A stretch of 64,000 nt of DNA from Auanema rhodensis (GCA_964057225.1 OZ059897.1:19220001-19284000); one strand, 5' to 3'; shown: positions 37,917 through 53,010, numbered from the stretch's first letter. Program-made: numbers and translations. The notes: generated from the letters alone by a model not told the origin.

Positions 37917-39320
37917 AAAAAGTAGATGTTTTTAGATTCCTTTTTTCAAGGCAAAGACGATGGACAATGTTATTTAACGAAAAAATTAATTCTTCAGGGT
38001 GAAAATCGAGGATATAAGTGTAAACTTATATCAGTTGATATCTCGGTGCATTTTTAAGCTAACGCAAATCTGATAACAGAGATCGACGCAGCTTAAAAAT
38101 CCGCATGGAATGCACTATACTACATTGAGAAACGCTTAATACAGAAATTAGTTATGATCGTTTGAAAAATGATGCATTAGTGTATGTTGAGTTTCCATGT
38201 ACACTCAACATTGCTTCCAAAAACATTTTGACAAAAATTTTTTCGAAAAATTTCAAAATAATTTAGCAAAAAGTAGATGTTTTTAGATTCCTTTTTTCAA
38301 GGCAAAGACGATGGACAATGTTATTTAACGAAAAAATTAATTCTTCAGGGTGAAAATCGAGGATATAAGTGTAAACTTATATCAGTTGATATCTCGGTGC
38401 ATTTTTAAGCTAACGCAAATCTGATAACAGAGATCGACGCAGCTTAAAAATCCGCATGGAATGCACTATACTACATTGAGAAACGCTTAATACAAAAATT
38501 AGTTATGATCGTTTGAAAAATGATGCATTAGTGTATGTTGAGTTTCCATGTACACTCAACATTGCTTCCAAAAACATTTTGACAAAAATTTTTTCGAAAA
38601 ATTTCAAAATAATTTAGCAAAAAGTAGATGTTTTTAGATTCCTTTTTTCAAGGCAAAGACGATGGACAATGTAATTCAACGAAAAAATTAATTCTTCAGG
38701 GTGAAAATCGAGGATATAAGTGTGAACTTATATCAGTTGATATCTCGGTGCATTTTTAAGCTAGCGCAAATCTGATAACACAGATCGACGCAGCTTAAAA
38801 ATCCGCATCGAATGCACTATACTACATTGAGAAACGCTTAATACAGAAATTAGTTATGATCGTTTGAAAAATGATGCATTAGTGTATGTTGAGTTTCCAT
38901 GTACACTCAACATTGCTTCCAAAAACATTTTGACAAAAATTTTTTCGAAAAATTTCAAAATAATTTAGCAAAAAGTAGATGTTTTTAGTTTCCTTTTTTC
39001 AAGGCAAAGACGATGGACAATGTAATTCAACGAAAAAATTAATTCTTCAGGGTGAAAATCGAGGATATAAGTGTAAACTTATATCAGTTGATATCTCGGT
39101 GCATTTTTAAGCTAGCGCAAATCTGATAACACAGATCGACGCAGCTTAAAAATCCGCATCGATTGCACTATACTACATTGAGAAACGCTTAATACAGAAA
39201 TTAGTTATGATCGTTTGAAAAATGATGCATTAGTGTATGTTGAGTTTCCATGTACACTCAACATTGCTTCCAAAAACATTTTGACAAAAATTTTTTCGAA
39301 AAATTTCAGAATAATTTAGC
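37917..39320. repeat. 4-unit block, copy 2 (units 109-112)
   Basis: This is the partner of 34056-35459, sharing CCGCATGG twice and TTTTAGTTTCC. The last unit has the private change CATCGATTGCAC at about 39158. Together with the blocks around it, this extends the higher-order pattern of zone 3 to about 39.3 kb. Confidence 0.75.
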
Positions 39321-39671
39321 AAAAAGTAGATGTTTTTAGATTCCTTTTTTCAAGGCAAAGACGATGGACAATGTAATTCAACGAAAAAATTAATTCTTCA
39401 GGGTGAAAATCGAGGATATAAGTGTAAACTTATATCAGTTGATATCTCGGTGCATTTTTAAGCTAGCGCAAATCTGATAACACAGATCGACGCAGCTTAA
39501 AAATCCGCATCGAATGCACTATACTACATTGAGAAACGCTTAATACAGAAATTAGTTATGATCGTTTGAAAAATGATGCATTAGTGTATGTTGAGTTTCC
39601 ATGTACACTCAACATTGCTTCCAAAAACATTTTGACAAAAATTTTTTCGAAAAATTTCAAAATAATTTAGC

Positions 39672-40023
39672 AAAAAGTAGATGTTTTTAGATTCCTTTTT
39701 TCAAGGCAAAGACGATGGACAATGTAATTCAACGAAAAAATTAATTCTTCAGGGTGAAAATCGAGGATATAAGTGTAAACTTATATCAGTTGATATCTCG
39801 GTGCATTTTTAAGCTAGCGCAAATCTGATAACACAGATCGACGCAGCTTAAAAATCCGCATCGAATGCACTATACTACATTGAGAAACGCTTAATACAGA
39901 AATTAGTTATGATCGTTTGAAAAATGATGCATTAGTGTATGTTGAGTTTCCATGTACACTCAACATTGCTTCCAAAAACATTTTGACAAAAATTTTTTCG
40001 AAAAATTTCAAAAAAAATAAAGC
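39672..40023. repeat. 352-bp unit with altered A-rich end (unit 114)
   Basis: The unit end reads CAAAAAAAATAAAGC instead of CAAAATAATTTAGC. The change adds one base and removes the usual TAG triplet, but TAA in the same tract keeps frames closed. It is the only copy with this end. The clustered change suggests a slippage or template-switch event in the A tract. Confidence 0.85.
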
Positions 40024-42129
40024 AAAAAGTAGATGTTTTTAGATTCCTTTTTTCAAGGCAAAGACGATGGACAATGTTATTTAACGAAAAAATTAATTCT
40101 TCAGGGTGAAAATCGAGGATATAAGTGTAAACTTATATCAGTTGATATCTCGGTGCATTTTTAAGCTAGCGCAAATCTGATAACACAGATCGACGCAGCT
40201 TAAAAATCCGCATCGAATGCACTATACTACATTGAGAAACGCTTAATACAGAAATTAGTTATGATCGTTTGAAAAATGATGCATTAGTGTATGTTGAGTT
40301 TCCATGTACACTCAACATTGCTTCCAAAAACATTTTGACAAAAATTTTTTCGAAAAATTTCAAAATAATTTAGCAAAAAGTAGATGTTTTTAGATTCCTT
40401 TTTTCAAGGCAAAGACGATGGACAATGTAATTCAACGAAAAAATTAATTCTTCAGGGTGAAAATCGAGGATATAAGTGTAAACTTATATCAGTTGATATC
40501 TCGGTGCATTTTTAAGCTAGCGCAAATCTGATAACACAGATCGACGCAGCTTAAAAATCCGCATCGAATGCACTATACTACATTGAGAAACGCTTAATAC
40601 AAAAATTAGTTATGATCGTTTGAAAAATGATGCATTAGTGTATGTTGAGTTTCCATGTACACTCAACATTGCTTCCAAAAACATTTTGACAAAAATTTTT
40701 TCGAAAAATTTCAAAATAATTTAGCAAAAAGTAGATGTTTTTAGATTCCTTTTTTCAAGGCAAAGACGATGGACAATGTAATTCAACGAAAAAATTAATT
40801 CTTCAGGGTGAAAATCGAGGATATAAGTGTAAACTTATATCAGTTGATATCTCGGTGCATTTTTAAGCTAGCGCAAATCTGATAACACAGATCGACGCAG
40901 CTTAAAAATCCGCATCGAATGCACTATACTACATTGAGAAACGCTTAATACAGAAATTAGTTATGATCGTTTGAAAAATGATGCATTAGTGTATGTTGAG
41001 TTTCCATGTACACTCAACATTGCTTCCAAAAACATTTTGACAAAAATTTTTTCGAAAAATTTCAAAATAATTTAGCAAAAAGTAGATGTTTTTAGATTCC
41101 TTTTTTCAAGGCAAAGACGATGGACAATGTTATTTAACGAAAAAATTAATTCTTCAGGGTGAAAATCGAGGATATAAGTGTAAACTTATATCAGTTGATA
41201 TCTCGGTGCATTTTTAAGCTAGCGCAAATCTGATAACACAGATCGACGCAGCTTAAAAATCCGCATCGAATGCACTATACTACATTGAGAAACGCTTAAT
41301 ACAGAAATTAGTTATGATCGTTTGAAAAATGATGCATTAGTGTATGTTGAGTTTCCATGTACACTCAACATTGCTTCCAAAAACATTTTGACAAAAATTT
41401 TTTCGAAAAATTTCAAAATAATTTAGCAAAAAGTAGATGTTTTTAGATTCCTTTTTTCAAGGCAAAGACGATGGACAATGTAATTCAACGAAAAAATTAA
41501 TTCTTCAGGGTGAAAATCGAGGATATAAGTGTAAACTTATATCAGTTGATATCTCGGTGCATTTTTAAGCTAGCGCAAATCTGATAACACAGATCGACGC
41601 AGCTTAAAAATCCGCATCGAATGCACTATACTACATTGAGAAACGCTTAATACAAAAATTAGTTATGATCGTTTGAAAAATGATGCATTAGTGTATGTTG
41701 AGTTTCCATGTACACTCAACATTGCTTCCAAAAACATTTTGACAAAAATTTTTTCGAAAAATTTCAAAATAATTTAGCAAAAAGTAGATGTTTTTAGATT
41801 CCTTTTTTCAAGGCAAAGACGATGGACAATGTTATTTAACGAAAAAATTAATTCTTCAGGGTGAAAATCGAGGATATAAGTGTAAACTTATATCAGTTGA
41901 TATCTCGGTGCATTTTTAAGCTAGCGCAAATCTGATAACACAGATCGACGCAGCTTAAAAATCCGCATCGAATGCACTATACTACATTGAGAAACGCTTA
42001 ATACAGAAATTAGTTATGATCGTTTGAAAAATGATGCATTAGTGTATGTTGAGTTTCCATGTACACTCAACATTGCTTCCAAAAACATTTTGACAAAAAT
42101 TTTTTCGAAAAATTTCAAAATAATTTAGC

Positions 42130-43884
42130 AAAAAGTAGATGTTTCTAGATTCCTTTTTTCAAGGCAAAGACGATGGACATTGTTATTTAACGAAAAAATT
42201 AATTCTTCAGGGTGAAAATCGAGGATATAAGTGTGAACTTATATCAGTTGATATCTCGGTGCATTTTTAAGCTAGCGCAAATCTGATAACACAGATCGAC
42301 GCAGCTTAAAAATCCGCATCGAATGCACTATACTACATTGAGAAACGCTTAATACAGAAATTAGTTATGATCGTTTGAAAAATGATGCATTAGTGTATGT
42401 TGAGTTTCCATGTACACTCAACATTGCTTCCAAAAACATTTTGACAAAAATTTTTTCGAAAAATTTCAAAATAATTTAGCAAAAAGTAGATGTTTCTAGA
42501 TTCCTTTTTTCAAGGCAAAGACGATGGACATTGTTATTTAACGAAAAAATTAATTCTTCAGGGTGAAAATCGAGGATATAAGTGTGAACTTATATCAGTT
42601 GATATCTCGGTGCATTTTTAAGCTAGCGCAAATCTGATAACACAGATCGACGCAGCTTAAAAATCCGCATCGAATGCACTATACTACATTGAGAAACGCT
42701 TAATACAGAAATTAGTTATGATCGTTTGAAAAATGATGCATTAGTGTATGTTGAGTTTCCATGTACACTCAACATTGCTTCCAAAAACATTTTGACAAAA
42801 ATTTTTTCGAAAAATTTCAAAATAATTTAGCAAAAAGTAGATGTTTCTAGATTCCTTTTTTCAAGGCAAAGACGATGGACATTGTTATTTAACGAAAAAA
42901 TTAATTCTTCAGGGTGAAAATCGAGGATATAAGTGTGAACTTATATCAGTTGATATCTCGGTGCATTTTTAAGCTAGCGCAAATCTGATAACACAGATCG
43001 ACGCAGCTTAAAAATCCGCATCGAATGCACTATACTACATTGAGAAACGCTTAATACAGAAATTAGTTATGATCGTTTGAAAAATGATGCATTAGTGTAT
43101 GTTGAGTTTCCATGTACACTCAACATTGCTTCCAAAAACATTTTGACAAAAATTTTTTCGAAAAATTTCAAAATAATTTAGCAAAAAGTAGATGTTTCTA
43201 GATTCCTTTTTTCAAGGCAAAGACGATGGACATTGTTATTTAACGAAAAAATTAATTCTTCAGGGTGAAAATCGAGGATATAAGTGTGAACTTATATCAG
43301 TTGATATCTCGGTGCATTTTTAAGCTAGCGCAAATCTGATAACACAGATCGACGCAGCTTAAAAATCCGCATCGAATGCACTATACTACATTGAGAAACG
43401 CTTAATACAGAAATTAGTTATGATCGTTTGAAAAATGATGCATTAGTGTATGTTGAGTTTCCATGTACACTCAACATTGCTTCCAAAAACATTTTGACAA
43501 AAATTTTTTCGAAAAATTTCAAAATAATTTAGCAAAAAGTAGATGTTTCTAGATTCCTTTTTTCAAGGCAAAGACGATGGACATTGTTATTTAACGAAAA
43601 AATTAATTCTTCAGGGTGAAAATCGAGGATATAAGTGTGAACTTATATCAGTTGATATCTCGGTGCATTTTTAAGCTAGCGCAAATCTGATAACACAGAT
43701 CGACGCAGCTTAAAAATCCGCATCGAATGCACTATACTACATTGAGAAACGCTTAATACGAAAATTAGTTATGATCGTTTGAAAAATGATGCATTAGTGT
43801 ATGTTGAGTTTCCATGTACACTCAACATTGCTTCCAAAAACATTTTGACAAAAATTTTTTCGAAAAATTTCAAAATAATTTAGC
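42130..43884. repeat. Homogenised run of five near-identical monomers (units 121-125)
   Basis: Five consecutive units share GTTTCTAGATT (which creates an XbaI site) and GGACATTGTTATTT. I see no difference among the first four; the fifth has AATACGAAAA in place of AATACAGAAA. Marker positions are 42141, 42492, 42843, 43194 and 43545, exactly 351 bp apart. One relative lies apart at 45289-45639 with ACAAAAATT. This is the youngest single-monomer expansion in the window. Confidence 0.9.
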
Positions 43885-45639
43885 AAAAAGTAGATGTTTT
43901 TAGATTCCTTTTTTCAAGGCAAAGACGATGGACAATGTTATTCAACGAAAAAATTAATTCTTCAGGGTGAAAATCGAGGATATAAGTGTGAACTTATATC
44001 AGTTGATATCTCGGTACATTTTTAAGCTAGCGCAAATCTGATAACATAGATCGACGCAGCTTACAAATCCGCATCGAATGCACTATACTACATGGAAGAA
44101 CGCTTAATACAAAAATTAGTTATGATCGTTTGAAAAATGATGCATTAGTGTATGTTGAGTTTCCATGTACACTCAACATTGCTTCCAAAAACATTTTGAC
44201 AAAAATTTTTTCGAAAAATTTCAAAATAATTTAGCAAAAAGTAGATGTTTTTAGATTCCTTTTTTCAAGGCAAAGACGATGGACAATGTAATTCAACGAA
44301 AAAATTAATTCTTCAGGGTGAAAATCGAGGATATAAGTGTAAACTTATATCAGTTGATATCTCGGTGCATTTTTAAGCTAGCGCAAATCTGATAACACAG
44401 ATCGACGCAGCTTAAAAATCCGCATCGAATGCACTATACTACATTGAGAAACGCTTAATACAGAAATTAGTTATGATCGTTTGAAAAATGATGCATTAGT
44501 GTATGTTGAGTTTCCATGTACACTCAACATTGCTTCCAAAAACATTTTGACAAAAATGTTTTCGAAAAATTTCAAAATAATTTAGCAAAAAGTAGATGTT
44601 TTTAGATTCCTTTTTTCAAGGCAAAGACGATGGACAATGTTATTTAACGAAAAAATTAATTCTTCAGGGTGAAAATCGAGGATATAAGTGTAAACTTATA
44701 TCAGTTTATATCTCGGTGCATTTTTAAGCTAGCGCAAATCTGATAACACAGATCGACGCAGCTTAAAAATCCGCATCGAATGCACTATACTACATTGAGA
44801 AACGCTTAATACAGAAATTAGTTATGATCGTTTGAAAAATGATGCATTAGTGTATGTTGAGTTTCCATGTACACTCAACATTGCTTCCAAAAACATTTTG
44901 ACAAAAATTTTTTCGAAAAATTTCAAAATAATTTAGCAAAAAGTAGATGTTTTTAGATTCCTTTTTTCAAGGCAAAGACGATGGACAATGTAATTCAACG
45001 AAAAAATTAATTCTTCAGGGTGAAAATCGAGGATATAAGTGTAAACTTATATCAGTTGATATCTCGGTGCATTTTTAAGCTAGCGCAAATCTGATAACAC
45101 AGATCGACGCAGCTTAAAAATCCGCATCGAATGCACTATACTACATTGAGAAACGCTTAATACAAAAATTAGTTATGATCGTTTGAAAAATGATGCATTA
45201 GTGTATGTTGAGTTTCCATGTACACTCAACATTGCTTCCAAAAACATTTTGACAAAAATTTTTTCGAAAAATTTCAAAATAATTTAGCAAAAAGTAGATG
45301 TTTCTAGATTCCTTTTTTCAAGGCAAAGACGATGGACATTGTTATTTAACGAAAAAATTAATTCTTCAGGGTGAAAATCGAGGATATAAGTGTGAACTTA
45401 TATCAGTTGATATCTCGGTGCATTTTTAAGCTAGCGCAAATCTGATAACACAGATCGACGCAGCTTAAAAATCCGCATCGAATGCACTATACTACATTGA
45501 GAAACGCTTAATACAAAAATTAGTTATGATCGTTTGAAAAATGATGCATTAGTGTATGTTGAGTTTCCATGTACACTCAACATTGCTTCCAAAAACATTT
45601 TGACAAAAATTTTTTCGAAAAATTTCAAAATAATTTAGC

Positions 45640-47745
45640 AAAAAGTAGATGTTTTTAGATTCCTTTTTTCAAGGCAAAGACGATGGACAATGTTATTTAA
45701 CGAAAAAATTAATTCTTCAGGGTGAAAATCGAGGATATAAGTGTAAACTTATATCAGTTGATATCTCGGTGCATTTTTAAGCTAGCGCAAATCTGATAAC
45801 ACAGATCGACGCAGCTTAAAAATCCGCATCGAATGCACTATACTACCTTGAGAAACGCTTAATACAAAAATTAGTTATGATCGTTTGAAAAATGATGCAT
45901 TAGTGTATGTTGAGTTTCCATGTACACTCAACATTGCTTCCAAAAACATTTTGACAAAAATTTTTTCGAAAAATTTCAAAATAATTTAGCAAAAAGTAGA
46001 TGTTTTTAGATTCCTTTTTTCAAGGCAAAGACGATGGACAATGTTATTTAACGAAAAAATTAATTCTTCAGGGTGAAAATCGAGGATATAAGTGTGAACT
46101 TATATCAGTTGATATCTCGGTACATTTTTAAGCTAGCGCAAATCTGATAACATAGATCGACGCAGCTTAAAAATCCGCATCGAATGCACTATACTACATG
46201 GAAGAACGCTTAATACAAAAATTAGTTATGATCGTTTGAAAAATGATGCATTAGTGTATGTTGAGTTTCCATGTACACTCAACATTGCTTCCAAAAACAT
46301 TTTGACAAAAATTTTTTCGAAAAATTTCAAAATAATTTAGCAAAAAGTAGATGTTTTTAGATTCCTTTTTTCAAGGCAAAGACGATGGACAATGTTATTT
46401 AACGAAAAAATTAATTCTTCAGGGTGAAAATCGAGGATATAAGTGTAAACTTATATCAGTTGATATCTCGGTGCATTTTTAAGCTAGCGCAAATCTGATA
46501 ACACAGATCGACGCAGCTTAAAAATCCGCATCGAATGCACTATACTACATTGAGAAACGCTTAATACAAAAATTAGTTATGATCGTTTGAAAAATGATGC
46601 ATTAGTGTATGTTGAGTTTCCATGTACACTCAACATTGCTTCCAAAAACATTTTGACAAAAATTTTTTCGAAAAATTTCAAAATAATTTAGCAAAAAGTA
46701 GATGTTTTTAGATTCCTTTTTTCAAGGCAAACACGATGGACAATGTTATTTAACGAAAAAATTAATTCTTCAGGGTGAAAATCGAGGATATAAGTGTAAA
46801 CTTATATCAGTTGATATCTCGGTGCATTTTTAAGCTAGCGCAAATCTGATAACACAGATCGACGCAGCTTAAAAATCCGCATCGAATGCACTATACTACC
46901 TTGAGAAACGCTTAATACAAAAATTAGTTATGATCGTTTGAAAAATGATGCATTAGTGTATGTTGAGTTTCCATGTACACTCAACATTGCTTCCAAAAAC
47001 ATTTTGACAAAAATTTTTTCGAAAAATTTCAAAATAATTTAGCAAAAAGTAGATGTTTTTAGATTCCTTTTTTCAAGGCAAAGACGATGGACAATGTTAT
47101 TTAACGAAAAAATTAATTCTTCAGGGTGAAAATCGAGGATATAAGTGTGAACTTATATCAGTTGATATCTCGGTACATTTTTAAGCTAGCGCAAATCTGA
47201 TAACATAGATCGACGCAGCTTAAAAATCCGCATCGAATGCACTATACTACATGGAAGAACGCTTAATACAAAAATTAGTTATGATCGTTTGAAAAATGAT
47301 GCATTAGTGTATGTTGAGTTTCCATGTACACTCAACATTGCTTCCAAAAACATTTTGACAAAAATTTTTTCGAAAAATTTCAAGATAATTTAGCAAAAAG
47401 TAGATGTTTTTAGATTCCTTTTTTCAAGGCAAAGACGATGGACAATGTTATTTAACGAAAAAATTAATTCTTCAGGGTGAAAATCGAGGATATAAGTGTA
47501 AACTTATATCAGTTGATATCTCGGTGCATTTTTAAGCTAGCGCAAATCTGATAACACAGATCGACGCAGCTTAAAAATCCGCATCGAATGCACTATACTA
47601 CATTGAGAAACGCTTAATACAAAAATTAGTTATGATCGTTTGAAAAATGATGCATTAGTGTATGTTGAGTTTCCATGTACACTCAACATTGCTTCCAAAA
47701 ACATTTTGACAAAAATTTTTTCGAAAAATTTCAAAATAATTTAGC
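45640..47745. repeat. Tandem 3-unit repeat (units 131-133 and 134-136)
   Basis: The order TACTACCTTGAG unit, TCGGTACAT with ACATAGAT and ATGGAAGAACGC unit, then GTAAAC with TTGAGAAACGC unit is present twice with an offset of 1,053 bp. CTACCTTGAG recurs at 48298 and 49000, each time followed by a TCGGTACAT unit. The second copy has AAACACGATGG at about 46731 and CAAGATAA. Confidence 0.8.
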
Positions 47746-50700
47746 AAAAAGTAGATGTTTTTAGATTCCTTTTTTCAAGGCAAAGACGATGGACAATGTT
47801 ATTCAACGAAAAAATTAATTCTTCAGGGTGAAAATCGAGGATATAAGTGTGAACTTATATCAGTTGATATCTCGGTACATTTTTAAGCTAGCGCAAATCT
47901 GATAACACAGATCGACGCAGCTTAAAAATCCGCATCGAATGCACTATACTACATGGAAGAACGCTTAATACAAAAATTAGTTATGATCGTTTGAAAAATG
48001 ATGCATTAGTGTATGTTGAGTTTCCATGTACACTCAACATTGCTTCCAAAAACATTTTGACAAAAATTTTTTCGAAAAATTTCAAAATAATTTAGCAAAA
48101 AGTAGATGTTTTTAGATTCCTTTTTTCAAGGCGAAGACGATGGACAATGTTATTTAACGAAAAAATTATTTCTTCAGGGTGAAAATCGAGGATATAAGTG
48201 TAAACTTATATCAGTTGATATCTCGGTGCATTTTTAAGCTAGCGCAAATCTGATAACACAGATCGACGCAGCTTAAAAATCCGCATCGAATGCACTATAC
48301 TACCTTGAGAAACGCTTAATACAAAAATTAGTTATGATCGTTTGAAAAATGATGCATTAGTGTATGTTGAGTTTCCATGTACACTCAACATTGCTTCCAA
48401 AAACATTTTGACAAAAATTTTTTCGAAAAATTTCAAAATAATTTAGCAAAAAGTAGATGTTTTTAGATTCCTTTTTTCAAGGCAAAGACGATGGACAATG
48501 TTATTCAACGAAAAAATTAATTCTTCAGGGTGAAAATCGAGGATATAAGTGTGAACTTATATCAGTTGATATCTCGGTACATTTTTAAGCTAGCGCAAAT
48601 CTGATAACATAGATCGACGCAGCTTAAAAATCCGCATCGAATGCACTATACTACATTGAGAAACGCTTAATACAAAAATTAGTTATGATCGTTTGAAAAA
48701 TGATGCATTAGTGTATGTTGAGTTTCCATGTACACTCAACATTGCTTCCAAAAACATTTTGACAAAAATTTTTTCGAAAAATTTCAAAATAATTTAGCAA
48801 AAAGTAGATGTTTTTTGATTCCTTTTTTCAAGGCAGAGACGATGGACAATGTTATTTAACGAAAAAATTAATTCTTCAGGGTGAAAATCGAGGATATAAG
48901 TGTAAACTTATATCAGTTGATATCTCGGTGCATTTTTAAGCTAGCGCAAATCTGATAACACAGATCGACGCAGCTTAAAAATCCGCATCGAATGCACTAT
49001 ACTACCTTGAGAAACGCTTAATACAAAAATTAGTTATGATCGTTTGAAAAATGATGCATTAGTGTATGTTGAGTTTCCATGTACACTCAACATTGCTTCC
49101 AAAAACATTTTGACAAAAATTTTTTCGAAAAATTTCAAAATAATTTAGCAAAAAGTAGATGTTTTTAGATTCCTTTTTTCAAGGCAAAGACGATGGACAA
49201 TGTTATTTAACGAAAAAATTAATTCTTCAGGGTGAAAATCGAGGATATAAGTGTGAACTTATATCAGTTGATATCTCGGTACATTTTTAAGCTAGCGCAA
49301 ATCTGATAACATAGATCGACGCAGCTTAAAAATCCGCATCGAATGCACTATACTACATGGAAGAACGCTTAATACAAAAATTAGTTATGATCGTTTGAAA
49401 AATGATGCATTAGTGTATGTTGAGTTTCCATGTACACTCAACATTGCTTCCAAAAACATTTTGACAAAAATTTTTTCGAAAAATTTCAAGATAATTTAGC
49501 AAAAAGTAGATGTTTTTAGATTCCTTTTTTCAAGGCAAAGACGATGGACAATGTTATTTAACGAAAAAATTAATTCTTCAGGGTGAAAATCGAGGATATA
49601 AGTGTGAACTTATATCAGTTGATATCTCGGTGCATTTTTAAGCTAGCGCAAATCTGATAACACAGATCGACGCAGCTTAAAAATCCGCATCGAATGCACT
49701 ATACTACATGGAAGAACGCTTAATACAAAAATTAGTTATGATCGTTTGAAAAATGATGCATTAGTGTATGTTGAGTTTCCATGTACACTCAACATTGCTT
49801 CCAAAAACATTTTGACAAAAATTTTTTCGAAAAATTTCAAAATAATTTAGCAAAAAGTAGATGTTTTTAGATTCCTTTTTTCAAGGCAAAGACGATGGAC
49901 AATGTTATTTAACGAAAAAATTAATTCTTCAGGGTGAAAATCGAGGATATAAGTGTAAACTTATATCAGTTGATATCTCGGTGCATTTTTAAGCTAGCGC
50001 AAATCTGATAACACAGATCGACGCAGCTTAAAAATCCGCATCGAATGCACTATACTACATTGAGAAACGCTTAATACAAAAATTAGTTATGATCGTTTGA
50101 AAAATGATGCATTAGTGTATGTTGAGTTTCCATGTACACTCAACATTGCTTCCAAAAACATTTTGACAAAAATTTTTTCGAAAAATTTCAAAATAATTTA
50201 GCAAAAAGTAGATGTTTTTAGATTCCTTTTTTCAAGGCAAAGACGATGGACAATGTTATTCAACGAAAAAATTAATTCTTCAGGGTGAAAATCGAGGATA
50301 TAAGTGTGAACTTATATCAGTTGATATCTCGGTACATTTTTAAGCTAGCGCAAATCTGATAACATAGATCGACGCAGCTTAAAAATCCGCATCGAATGCA
50401 CTATACTACATGGAAGAACGCTTAATACAAAAATTAGTTATGATCGTTTGAAAAATGATGCATTAGTGTATGTTGAGTTTCCATGTACACTCAACATTGC
50501 TTGCAAAAACATTTTGACAAAAATTTTTTCGAAAAATTTCAAGATAATTTAGCAAAAAGTAGATGTTTTTAGATTCCTTTTTTCAAGGCAAAGACGATGG
50601 ACAATGTTATTTAACGAAAAAATTAATTCTTCAGGGTGAAAATCGAGGATATAAGTGTAAACTTATATCAGTTGATATCTCGGTGCATTTTTAAGCTAGC

Positions 50701-51606
50701 GCAAATCTGATAACACAGATCGACGCAGCTTAAAAATCCGCATCGAATGCACTATACTACATTGAGAAACGCTTAATACAAAAATTAGTTATGATCGTTT
50801 GAAAAATGATGCATTAGTGTATGTTGAGTTTCCATGTACACTCAACATTGCTTGCAAAAACATTTTGACAAAAATTTTTTCGAAAAATTTCAAGATAATT
50901 TAGCAAAAAGTAGATGTTTTTAGATTCCTTTTTTCAAGGCAAAGACGATGGACAATGTTATTTAACGAAAAAATTAATTCTTCAGGGTGAAAATCGAGGA
51001 TATAAGTGTAAACTTATATCAGTTGATATCTCGGTGCATTTTTAAGCTAGCGCAAATCTGATAACACAGATCGACGCAGCTTAAAAATCCGCATCGAATG
51101 CACTATACTACATTGAGAAACGCTTAATACAAAAATTAGTTATGATCGTTTGAAAAATGATGCATGAGTGTATGTTGAGTTTCCATGTACACTCAACATT
51201 GCTTCCAAAAACATTTTGACAAAAATTTTTTCGAAAAATTTCAAAATAATTTAGCAAAAAGTAGATGTTTTTAGATTCCTTTTTTCAAGGCAAAGACGAT
51301 GGACAATGTTATTCAACGAAAAAATTAATTCTTCAGGGTGAAAATCGAGGATATAAGTGTAAACTTATATCAGTTGATATCTCGGTGCATTTTTAAGCTA
51401 GCGCAAATCTGATAACACAGATCGACGCAGCTTAAAAATCCGCATCGAATGCACTATACTACATTGAGAAACGCTTAATACAGAAATTAGTTATGATCGT
51501 TTGAAAAATGATGCATTAGTGTATGTTGAGTTTCCATGTACACTCAACATTGCTTCCAAAAACATTTTGACAAAAATTTTTTCGAAAAATTTCAAAATAA
51601 TTTAGC

Positions 51607-53010
51607 AAAAAGTAGATGTTTTTAGATTTCTTTTTTCAAGGCGAAGACGATGGACAATGTTATTCAACGAAAAAATTATTTCTTCAGGGTGAAAATCGAG
51701 GATATAAGTGTGAACTTATATCAGTTGATATATCGGTGCATTTTTAAGCTAGCGCAAATCTGATAACACAGATCGACGCAGCTTAAAAATCCGCATCGAA
51801 TGCACTATACTACATTGAGAAACGCTTAATACAAAAATTAGTTATGATCGTTTGAAAAATGATGCATTAGTGTATGTTGAGTTTCCATGTACACTCAACA
51901 TTGCTTCCAAAAACATTTTGACAAAAATTTTTTCAAAAAATTTCAAAATAATTTAGCAAAAAGTAGATGTTTTTAGATTCCTTTTTTCAAGGCGAAGACG
52001 ATGGACAATGTTATTCAACGAAAAAATTATTTCTTCAGGGTGAAAATCGAGGATATAAGTGTGAACTTATATCAGTTGATATATCGGTGCATTTTTAAGC
52101 TAGCGCAAATCTGATAACACAGATCGACGCAGCTTAAAAATCCGCATCGAATGCACTATACTACATGGAAGAACGCTTAATACAAAAATTAGTTATGATC
52201 GTTTGAAAAATGATGCATTAGTGTATGTTGAGTTTCCATGTACACTCAACATTGCTTCCAAAAACATTTTGACAAAAATTTTTTCGAAAAATTTCAAAAT
52301 AATTTAGCAAAAAGTAGATGTTTTTAGATTCCTTTTTTCAGAGCAAAGACGATGGACAATGTTATTCAACGAAAAAATTATTTCTTCAGGGTGAAAATCG
52401 AGGATATAAGTGTGAACTTATATCAGTTGATATATCGGTGCATTTTTAAGCTAGCGCAAATCTGATAACACAGATCGACGCAGCTTAAAAATCCGCATCG
52501 AATGCACTATACTACATTGAGAAACGCTTAATACAAAAATTAGTTATGATCGTTTGAAAAATGATGCATTAGTGTATGTTGAGTTTCCATGTACACTCAA
52601 CATTGCTTCCAAAAACATTTTGACAAAAATTTTTTCGAAAAATTTCAAAATAATTTAGCAAAAAGTAGATGTTTTTAGATTCCTTTTTTCAAGGCAAAGA
52701 CGATGGACAATGTTATTCAACGAAAAAATTAATTCTTCAGGGTGAAAATCGAGGATATAAGTGTGAACTTATATCAGTTGATATCTCGGTACATTTTTAA
52801 GCTAGCGCAAATCTGATAACACAGATCGACGCAGCTTAAAAATCCGCATCGAATGCACTATACTACATTGAGAAACGCTTTATACAAAAATTAGTTATGA
52901 TCGTTTGAAAAATGATGCATTAGTGTATGTTGAGTTTCCATGTACACTCAACATTGCTTCCAAAAACATTTTGACAAAAATTTTTTCGAAAAATTTCAAA
53001 ATAATTTAGC
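51607..53010. repeat. 4-unit block, copy 1 (units 148-151)
   Basis: The first three units share AATTATTTC and GATATATCGG (which destroys the EcoRV site); the first two also have AAGGCGAAG and the third has CAGAGCAAAG. The first ends with TTTTCAAAAAATTTC; the fourth has CTTTATAC. The set recurs exactly 2,808 bp later. Confidence 0.85.

Larger units (their letters stand above)
27740..43884. repeat. Zone 3: ATTTAACG / TAATTC / ACAGAAATT subtypes (units 80-125)
   Basis: From the unit at 28091 the change TTATTC to TTATTT appears for the first time in the window. TAATTC and ACAGAAATT follow from about 28.8-29.2 kb and are mostly limited to this zone, with a few copies in 44.2-45.3 kb and ACAGAAATT again at 51.5 kb. 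The first 11 kb is built from a roughly 10-unit pattern in three copies. The part from 39.3 to 42.1 kb shows a short repeat of about 3 units. The last five units are nearly identical to each other. CCGGATCG is last seen in the unit at 30899. Confidence 0.85.

Noticed and set aside
42130-43884. Assembly collapse or expansion as the cause of the identical monomers
   Set aside because: It cannot be excluded from sequence alone. The run ends with a private change in its fifth unit and has a diverged relative at 45289, which fits real biology, so it is kept as a finding with read support named as the test.
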